Assembly (NCBI GenBank): GCA_934869045.1
Contig: CAKXAF010000152.1
Location: 1 to 6,732 of the forward strand
From: an uncultured Nitrososphaerota archaeon
Lineage (GTDB): Bacteria; Bacillota; Clostridia; Oscillospirales; Ruminococcaceae
Length of the DNA stretch: 6,732 bases
Direction: 5' to 3'
A model generated the notes under the pieces. It had not been told where the DNA came from, did no database searches, and worked only from the letters and a program-made list of their open reading frames with translations. The translations under genes were made by a program, and so were the position numbers. Of the stretch, positions 1 to 5,443 are shown piece by piece (the first letter of the stretch is position 1; every line of letters begins with the position of its first letter).

Positions 1-3000
1 GATCTGCCCTACGTGGCGGTCATCACCACCTACCCCGGGGCCAGCCCGGAAAAGGTGGAAACCGGGGTCACCAAGCCCTTGGAGCAGACCCTCGCCACCA
101 CCAGCGGAGTGGAAAATATCACCAGCGTGTCCTCGGAAAATTCCAGCATGGTCCTGCTCCAGTTTGCCGAGGGCACCAATATGGACAGTGTCATGATCGA
201 AATGAGCGGCAGCATCGACCTGGTAAAAGGCTACTTCGACGACGCGGTCAGCGCCCCCATCCTCATGAAGATCAACCCAGACATGCTGCCGGTCATGGTC
301 GCCAGCGTGGACATGGACGGCAAGACCCTGGAAGAGGTCTCCCGCATCGTCTCCGAAGAGGTACTCCCTTCTTTCGAGCGAATCGACGGGGTCGCCTCCG
401 TGACCACCATGGGCCTTTTGGAAAGGCAACTGACGATCACCCTCAGCCAGGAAAAAATCGACGCCCTCAACGCCCGCGTCCTCCAGGCAGTGGACGGGCA
501 GCTAGCCGAAGCCGAGGCTCAGCTTCAGGACGCGGAGGCCCAGCTGGCCGACGGCCGTGCCGCCTTTGAAAAAAACCGGGAGGAGCAGACCCAAAAGCTC
601 GCGGACAGCTCTGCCGCCCTGACAGCGGGACGTCAGCAGCTCCAGGGCGGTCTGGACGCCGCCAACCAGGCCATTGCAGACGTCCAGGCCCAACGGAAAG
701 AGCTGGAATCCCAGCGCGCCGAAGCCCAGGCGGCTATGGACCAACTTATCGCCGCCGGTATGCAGCCTACGGAGGAGCAGGCCGCCGCCCTTGTCCAGCT
801 GGAGGCGGGAATCGCTGCCTGTGACAAAGGGCTGACTGAAGCAGAGCAGCAGAAGGCCGCCCTCTCCGCCCAGCTGGATGCTCTTTCCAACCGGGAAGCC
901 CAGCTGGAAACCGGAAAAATGGCCCTGAATCAGGAACTGGCCAAAGCCGCCGTTCAGCTGGACGAAAGCGAAGAGCAGCTGAAAAAGGCCCGGGAGGAAT
1001 TGGCTGCAAACCGGGACGCGGCCTATGAAAAGGCCGGCCTTTCCGGCGTGATTACCCGGGACACCGTCTCCGCCCTTTTGTCTGCGGAAAACTTCTCCAT
1101 GCCCGCCGGTTCCATTACGGGAAGCGATGGACAGACCTATTCCGTAAAAGTCGGAGACGCCTTCTCCAGCCTGGAAGAGCTCCAAAACTGGGCGCTTTTC
1201 CACATCGACGCCGGCGATATCGGCGGCGTTACTCTGAAAGATGTCGCGGACATCGCGTTTACGGACAATTCCGGCGAAAGCTATGCCAAAATCAACGGCA
1301 ACGACGGCATCCTCCTCACCTTCCAGAAACAGAGCACCTCTTCCACCGCTGAGGTGGCCCACAAGATCCAGAAGCAGATGGAAGCCCTGGAGGAGGATTT
1401 TCCCCGCATGCATCTCACCGCTCTTTCCGACCAGGGGATGTACATTGATCTGGTCATTCATTCCGTACTGCAGAACCTGATCCTGGGCGGCATTCTGGCT
1501 GTGATCATTCTCCTGCTCTTCCTTCGGGACCTGAAGCCCACCCTGATCATCGCGGTCAGCATTCCGGTGAGCCTGCTCTTTGCCTTGGTCCTCATGTATT
1601 TCAGCGGCGTAACCATGAACGTCATCTCCCTGGCGGGCCTGGCTCTTGGCGTTGGCATGCTGGTGGATAACAGCATCGTAGTCATTGAGAATATCTACCG
1701 TCTCCGTGCGGAAGGAGTCCCGGCCAAGCGGGCCGCCGTGCTGGGTGCAAAACAGGTGGCGGGAGCCATTACTGCCTCCACCCTGACCACCATCTGTGTC
1801 TTTCTGCCCATCGTCTTCACCGAAGGCATCTCCCGGCAGCTGTTCACGGATATGGGCCTCACCATCGCCTACTCTCTGGTGGCCAGCCTGCTCATCGCCA
1901 TGACCCTGGTCCCTGCCATGGGCTCCACCGTCCTGCGCAAGGATTCCAGCAAAAAACACAAATGGTTTGACGCTTTTGCGGAAGGCTACCAAAAAGCCCT
2001 GGCCTTCTGCCTGCGGCACAAGACTGCGGTGCTGGTCCCCGTGGCAGTTCTTCTGGCCATGGCGGTTTACGGCGCAGCGGTTATGGGCCTGTCCTTTATG
2101 CCGGACATGGATTCCTCCCAGCTAATGGTTTCCCTGGAAATGCCGGTGGGCGCCACCCAGGAGGAGACGCGGGCCGCGGGCGACGCCCTGTTGGACCGCA
2201 TTTCCGCCCTGGAAGAAGTGGAGACCGTGGGCGCCATGCAGTCCTCCGGCGGCTCCGGTATGATGGCTATGATGGGCGGCAGTGATCGGGAGGTCAGCTT
2301 CTACGTCCTCCTGAAATCAGACCGTTCCCGGACCAGCGATCAGGTCTCCCGGGAGATTGAATCCTTTGCCGGCGATACCGGCGGGGAGATCACCTCCAGC
2401 GGCAGCGGTATGGATATGTCCATGCTCACCGGCTCCGGCGTCCAGGTGGTGGTCAAAGGCGACGACCTGGATACCCTTCAGGAGATTTCCGCCGACGTGG
2501 CCGAAATTCTCCGGGGCATTGAGGGTACGGAGGAGATCTCCGACGGCATGGAGGACGCTTCCACCGAATACCGCATCCTGGTGGACAAGGATGCCGCCAT
2601 GAAAAAGGGATTGACCGTGGCCCAGGTGTACAGCGAGGTTTCCGACGCGCTGAAAACCTCTGTCACTTCCACTACCCTGACCGATGGGACAGAGGAATAC
2701 CCCGTCATTGTCGCCGGCGCTCCAGAGGATGCCCTGACCCCCGAAATGCTGGAAGACTACACCTTTACCGCTTCCACAGCTTCCGGCAGCGAAGAGGAGA
2801 TCCGCCTGGGCGATATCACCTCCCTCAGCGAGGCCCAGAGCCTTTCCTCCATCCACCGGGAGAGCCAAACCCGCACCATGACGGTCTCCGCCGCCGTGGA
2901 CCGGGACCATAACGTCGGCCTGGTGGGCCGGGAACTGGAAAAAGCCCTGAAGGATTATGAAATCCCTGCCGGTTATGCCCTGGAAATCGCCGGTGAAAAT

Positions 3001-3561
3001 AAGACGATCAATCAGTCCATGCAGGATCTGGTCCTCATGATCCTTCTGGCCGTCGTGTTCATCTACATGATCATGGTGGCCCAGTTCCAGTCCCTCCGCT
3101 CCCCCTTTATCGTCATGTTCACTATGCCTCTGGCCTTTACCGGCGGACTGCTGGCCTTGTGGATCTTCGGATTTGACCTGAGCGTAATTTCCATGCTGGG
3201 ATTTCTGGTACTGGCAGGCGTCGTCGTTAACAACGGCATTGTTTTCGTGGATTACGCCAACCAGCTCCGCATTGGCGGCATGGAGAAGCGAGAGGCGCTT
3301 CTCACCACCGGCCGCGCCCGGATCCGTCCCATCCTGATGACGGCGCTGACCACCATTCTCGGCCTCTCCACCCTCTCCTTCGGTATGGGCGAGGGCGCGG
3401 ATATGCTCCAGCCTCTGGCAATCGTAGTCGTTGGCGGACTGCTTTACGCCACTGTTCTGACTTTGTTTGTCGTGCCGGTTCTTTATGACCTGTTCAACCG
3501 CAAGCCCATCCGCAACCCGGATGAAGGGCTGGAAGAGCTGGATGATATCGAAACGAGGTGA
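1..3561 (+). CDS. RND-superfamily efflux permease (HAE1/AcrB-like), 5'-truncated, with coiled-coil insertion
   Basis: This is an inner-membrane RND exporter, expected to expel drugs or amphiphilic compounds using an ion gradient. The frame is open from base 1 (DLPYVAVITTYPGASPEKVE, aligning near AcrB residue 35), so the GTG at 13 is internal. TM1 and roughly 35-45 residues are missing. Visible in order: porter segment (1-470); Ala/Gln/Glu-rich coiled coil (472-1035); rest of the docking/porter region (SAENFSMPAGSI, LKDVADIAF); a TM2-TM6 block from about 1465 to 1930 with the TM4 motif GMLVDNSIVVIEN (1654-1692); TM7 (about 2020-2090); second porter region; a TM8-TM12 block (about 3025-3495) with the TM10 motif VVVNNGIVFVDY. 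The AcrB R971 and T978 equivalents are present (3319, 3340), but D408 and K940 are Asn. The 1186 codons here exceed AcrB (1049) because of the insertion. It ends in an acidic cytoplasmic tail. The gene is coupled to a TetR regulator. The substrate is unknown, and the partner adaptor, if any, would lie upstream. Confidence 0.96.
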   Translation, partial: DLPYVAVITTYPGASPEKVETGVTKPLEQTLATTSGVENITSVSSENSSMVLLQFAEGTNMDSVMIEMSGSIDLVKGYFDDAVSAPILMKINPDMLPVMVASVDMDGKTLEEVSRIVSEEVLPSFERIDGVASVTTMGLLERQLTITLSQEKIDALNARVLQAVDGQLAEAEAQLQDAEAQLADGRAAFEKNREEQTQKLADSSAALTAGRQQLQGGLDAANQAIADVQAQRKELESQRAEAQAAMDQLIAAGMQPTEEQAAALVQLEAGIAACDKGLTEAEQQKAALSAQLDALSNREAQLETGKMALNQELAKAAVQLDESEEQLKKAREELAANRDAAYEKAGLSGVITRDTVSALLSAENFSMPAGSITGSDGQTYSVKVGDAFSSLEELQNWALFHIDAGDIGGVTLKDVADIAFTDNSGESYAKINGNDGILLTFQKQSTSSTAEVAHKIQKQMEALEEDFPRMHLTALSDQGMYIDLVIHSVLQNLILGGILAVIILLLFLRDLKPTLIIAVSIPVSLLFALVLMYFSGVTMNVISLAGLALGVGMLVDNSIVVIENIYRLRAEGVPAKRAAVLGAKQVAGAITASTLTTICVFLPIVFTEGISRQLFTDMGLTIAYSLVASLLIAMTLVPAMGSTVLRKDSSKKHKWFDAFAEGYQKALAFCLRHKTAVLVPVAVLLAMAVYGAAVMGLSFMPDMDSSQLMVSLEMPVGATQEETRAAGDALLDRISALEEVETVGAMQSSGGSGMMAMMGGSDREVSFYVLLKSDRSRTSDQVSREIESFAGDTGGEITSSGSGMDMSMLTGSGVQVVVKGDDLDTLQEISADVAEILRGIEGTEEISDGMEDASTEYRILVDKDAAMKKGLTVAQVYSEVSDALKTSVTSTTLTDGTEEYPVIVAGAPEDALTPEMLEDYTFTASTASGSEEEIRLGDITSLSEAQSLSSIHRESQTRTMTVSAAVDRDHNVGLVGRELEKALKDYEIPAGYALEIAGENKTINQSMQDLVLMILLAVVFIYMIMVAQFQSLRSPFIVMFTMPLAFTGGLLALWIFGFDLSVISMLGFLVLAGVVVNNGIVFVDYANQLRIGGMEKREALLTTGRARIRPILMTALTTILGLSTLSFGMGEGADMLQPLAIVVVGGLLYATVLTLFVVPVLYDLFNRKPIRNPDEGLEELDDIETR
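472..1035 (+). other. Coiled-coil insertion within the RND permease docking region
   Basis: About 188 codons rich in Ala, Gln, Glu, Leu and Lys interrupt the usual AcrB-type continuity between LSQEKIDALN and GLSGVITRDTVSALLSAENF. In ordinary relatives these two segments are directly joined. The insert begins with three exact heptads (QLAEAEA, QLQDAEA, QLADGRA; 499-561) and has a likely turn at GMQPTEEQ (757-780). This gives two arms of about 95 and 86 residues, consistent with an antiparallel helical hairpin. A Gly pair near 645 and TGK near 910 may mark kinks. The position corresponds to AcrB's DN docking subdomain at the membrane-distal tip. An outward-projecting rod is inferred, not shown. 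Confidence 0.85.
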
Positions 3562-4163
3562 TTCTCCTGCGTGCTGGACGATCTGAAAAGGAGCTCCAAA
3601 TCCTCGGCGCCATCCGGAGCCTGATCGGCCGCGGCTGCGACCTGCAGAAGCTGCGGGCCGACGATATCGCCCGGGAAGCCGGCGTCGGAAAAGGAACCCT
3701 GTATCTTTATTTCGACTCCAAGGAAGACATGATTGCCGAAACCCTTTTTTACATCATGCAGCTGCGCCTGAACGCGCTGGAAACAGCCGCCCATCAGCCG
3801 GGGAGCTTTCGGGAACGCGCCATGCGGACGCTGCAATGCCTCCGGGATCTGGAACAGGGAGGGGACTCGGTTATCCGTATGCTTCACTCCGCCAAAAACG
3901 CGGTCGATCTTTCCCACCTGCAGAAAGAGGGCGCTGAAAAACTGGCCGAGGGCCGGGAGCAGCTCGACCGGATCATCCGCTTTTTGCTGGACTGCGGAAT
4001 CGCGGATAGAAGCCTCTCGCCCCACAACCATTTTTCCTATGTGCGGCAGGCATTTTTCAGCGCAGCCTCCGGCGCTGTCTGGGGCGGCTACCCGGAATGC
4101 GCCCTTTCTGCGGAAGAGGCGGATCGCAACGCCCTGGATATCCTGACCAAAAGCCTGCGTTGA
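3558..4163 (+). CDS. TetR/AcrR-family transcriptional regulator, translationally coupled to the RND pump
   Basis: A 201-residue DNA-binding repressor of typical TetR length. The N-terminal helix-turn-helix covers about residues 10-58, with the family signature ADDIAREAGVGKGTLYLYF (residues 34-52) followed by DSKEDM. The remainder is helical and variable, as expected for the ligand-binding and dimerisation domain. The start is the GTG at 3558, which overlaps the pump's stop as GTGA. A stop in this frame at 3543-3545 excludes any earlier start, and the next useful ATG would remove the HTH. No strong Shine-Dalgarno precedes it, so reinitiation by ribosomes finishing the pump is likely. Relatives of this kind usually repress the neighbouring efflux operon until a pump substrate binds. 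Autoregulation of the pump unit is therefore the likely role, but the operator would lie upstream of the window. Confidence 0.93.
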   Translation: MILLRAGRSEKELQILGAIRSLIGRGCDLQKLRADDIAREAGVGKGTLYLYFDSKEDMIAETLFYIMQLRLNALETAAHQPGSFRERAMRTLQCLRDLEQGGDSVIRMLHSAKNAVDLSHLQKEGAEKLAEGREQLDRIIRFLLDCGIADRSLSPHNHFSYVRQAFFSAASGAVWGGYPECALSAEEADRNALDILTKSLR

Positions 4164-4180
4164 CTTTTCAACAAACAGAA

Positions 4181-4222
4181 GGCCCGCGGCGGTAAGAAAG
4201 CTGTTTCTTACCGCCGCGGGCC
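4181..4222. terminator. Bidirectional stem-loop terminator between convergent genes
   Basis: A perfect 19-bp inverted repeat (4181-4199 with 4204-4222) closes a GCTG tetraloop, with a very GC-rich base. It starts 17 bases after the TetR stop and ends 15 bases before the stop of the convergent LacI-family gene, so it can serve both transcripts. The T-tracts are poor on both sides (CCTTTAT on +, TTCTGTTTG on -), so intrinsic termination may rely mostly on stem strength. Confidence 0.85.
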
Positions 4223-4237
4223 ACCTTTATCAGCAGT

Positions 4238-5248
4238 TTATTTGACAGTGGGGATTTCCCGCACCGTTTCTCCCTCAATAATCCGGGTGGGAAGGATGGC
4301 GTTCTGCGCAGGAAGCTCCGGTTCCGCGATCCGCCGCAGCAAAAACTCCACCGCCCGTCCGGCCATTGCCGCCTTTGAGGAGGAAACCGACGTCAGTCTC
4401 AGCGGATAGGAAAAACGCGACTGAATATTGTCAAATCCAATTATCGAGCAGCTTTCCGGCACCGCCCGTCCCAGTTCCTTCAAAGCACAGACCGATTCCC
4501 AGGCCAGAAGATCGCTGAAGGCCAGAATGGCTGTAAAATTTCCTTCCGCCAGCATTCCGGGAATCATTGCCCTGCTTTTCTCCGCCGTCACCGGAACCGT
4601 GCGGACCATCCCCGCCTCCCTCAGCGCGTCAAAAAAGCCCTGCTGCCGCTCCTCTGCGCTGGAAATTTTTGGGTTTCCGTTTAGAAACAAGATCTTCCGA
4701 TGCCCTCTCTCCAGGAGATAACGCGCCGCCAGCAGGCCGCTTCCCCGATCATCGCAGACCACGCTGTCCGTACCGGATCCGGCCAGATGGCGTCCGATCA
4801 GAACAAACGGGATTTTCCGTTGCTGCAAGAGGGCCACGCTCCCCGCAGACTCCGGCGATGGACAGAGGATAACCCCCGCCACATTCTGCCCCAAGGCAGC
4901 CAGGACGGCCCGCCGTTCCGCGGCCTGCTTTTCCTCGGTGTTAAAAACAATGACCGTGTAGCCTTTTTTTCCGAGAAGCTGCTCGATTTCCTTGATCAGA
5001 ATGGAAAAGTGGGGGTTCGCAATATCGCCAACGATAACCGCCACCAGACGGCTCACCCCAGAACGGAGAGAACTGGCAAACGCATTGCCCACGTACCCCA
5101 TCTCCTCGGCCTTAGCGCGGATCAGCTCCTTGGTTTTTGCGGAAATATCACTCTTGCCGGCCAGGGCATGGGAAACCGTGTTGGCGGAATATCCAGTGGC
5201 CCGGGCCACATCCTTCAAAGTAACGGTATGCTGTCGTTTCACGTCCAT
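4238..5248 (-). CDS. LacI/GalR-family transcriptional regulator
   Basis: A 336-residue regulator of standard LacI-family length. The N-terminal HTH reads VTLKDVARATGYSANTVSHA, followed by the hinge-helix segment NAFASSLRSG with the conserved minor-groove Leu. The rest is a periplasmic-binding-protein-like effector domain with family landmarks: RLVAVIVGDIANPHFSILIK, the segment DDRGSGLLAARYLLERGHRK, a conserved Asp in FSDLLAWESV, IGFDN, and a C-terminal LPTRIIEGETV. The start is placed at the ATG at 5248 (MDVKRQHTVTLKDVAR), preceded by GGGAAGGG. A longer frame to 5335 would add 29 non-homologous residues running through the promoter, so I reject it. It probably binds a sugar or related small molecule and represses an operon, possibly elsewhere. 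No carbohydrate gene lies next to it, so the effector and targets cannot be named. Confidence 0.95.
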   Translation of the reverse strand: MDVKRQHTVTLKDVARATGYSANTVSHALAGKSDISAKTKELIRAKAEEMGYVGNAFASSLRSGVSRLVAVIVGDIANPHFSILIKEIEQLLGKKGYTVIVFNTEEKQAAERRAVLAALGQNVAGVILCPSPESAGSVALLQQRKIPFVLIGRHLAGSGTDSVVCDDRGSGLLAARYLLERGHRKILFLNGNPKISSAEERQQGFFDALREAGMVRTVPVTAEKSRAMIPGMLAEGNFTAILAFSDLLAWESVCALKELGRAVPESCSIIGFDNIQSRFSYPLRLTSVSSSKAAMAGRAVEFLLRRIAEPELPAQNAILPTRIIEGETVREIPTVK

Positions 5249-5252
5249 CAAT

Positions 5253-5260
5253 CCCTTCCC
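5253..5260 (-). promoter_or_regulatory. Ribosome binding site deciding the LacI-family start
   Basis: GGGAAGGG lies 4 bases upstream of the ATG at 5248, purine-rich and partly matching the anti-Shine-Dalgarno. It supports the 336-residue form. Another ATG just upstream (5263-5261) hits a stop after four codons. Confidence 0.6.
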
Positions 5261-5277
5261 ATCACGTCTTCCTGTCC

Positions 5278-5286
5278 ATTGTACCA
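5278..5286 (-). promoter_or_regulatory. Extended -10 promoter for the LacI-family gene
   Basis: On the - strand TGGTACAAT gives a good -10 hexamer (TACAAT) with the extended TG one base upstream. No convincing -35 sits 16-18 bases further up, only T-rich sequence, which fits an extended -10 promoter. Transcription would begin near 5271, leaving a leader of about 23 bases that contains the ribosome binding site. No clear LacI-type palindromic operator was seen around it. Confidence 0.5.
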
Positions 5287-5355
5287 CAAAATCCCCCCAA
5301 GAAAAAGAAAAACCTCCCGGCAGAGGGCGGTCCAATAAAACAGTATAATAAGTTT

Positions 5356-5442
5356 TCAGGAAGCGGCGTGAGAAATCACGCCGCTTACAAAATCAGATTC
5401 AGTGATCGCTTTCCATTGCTCATATTTTCTGTCTACCTTCAT
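5356..5442 (-). pseudogene. Short reading frame after hsdS, probable 5' stub of a truncated gene
   Basis: A 28-codon frame (MKVDRKYEQWKAITESDFVS then GVISHAAS) begins one base after the hsdS stop. It has a Shine-Dalgarno-like AAGGCGG (5458-5452) 9 bases before its ATG, inside the end of hsdS. The first 18-19 codons are AT-rich, charged and gene-like. The last 9 fall inside the GC-rich hairpin and look unrelated. This fits the start of a larger gene, translationally coupled to hsdS, that lost everything after about codon 19 at a recombination or deletion junction. I do not recognise the family. It could instead be a chance frame or a genuine very small protein. Confidence 0.4.
5361..5386. repeat. 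11-bp perfect stem-loop at the GC-content junction
   Basis: AAGCGGCGTGA (5361-5371) pairs perfectly with TCACGCCGCTT (5376-5386) around a GAAA loop on the + strand (TTTC on -). There is no proper T-run on either side, so it is at best a weak or factor-assisted terminator for the - strand transcript from hsdS. Its right edge coincides with the change from GC-rich host DNA to AT-richer restriction-island DNA. Confidence 0.6.
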
Positions 5443-5443
5443 A

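Noticed and set aside
499..561. Tandem 21-base repeat array in the pump gene
   Set aside because: The three units repeat at protein level as coiled-coil heptads, but the bases have diverged, so it is not a DNA-level tandem repeat.
502..2019. Long (505-codon) open frame on the - strand inside the pump gene
   Set aside because: It lies opposite a clear RND coding frame in GC-rich DNA, where antisense frames stay open by codon bias. The translation is low-complexity and resembles no family I know.
2317..2910. 197-codon - strand frame inside the pump gene
   Set aside because: Antisense shadow of the second porter domain; no recognisable domain and no ribosome binding site considered convincing.
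3483..4031. 182-codon - strand frame opposite the TetR gene
   Set aside because: Shadow of the TetR coding frame, whose HTH is unmistakable.
5249..5335. 29-residue N-terminal extension of the LacI-family protein
   Set aside because: It is not LacI-like, would run through the predicted promoter, and the ATG at 5248 has a better ribosome binding site and the standard distance to the HTH.
4700..5338. 212-codon + strand frame opposite the LacI-family gene
   Set aside because: Antisense to a confident LacI-family gene; no domain features.
5344..5349. Perfect TATAAT on the + strand as a possible promoter for antisense RNA to hsdS
   Set aside because: No -35 at 16-18 bases and no extended TG; an isolated hexamer in an AT-rich patch is not enough.
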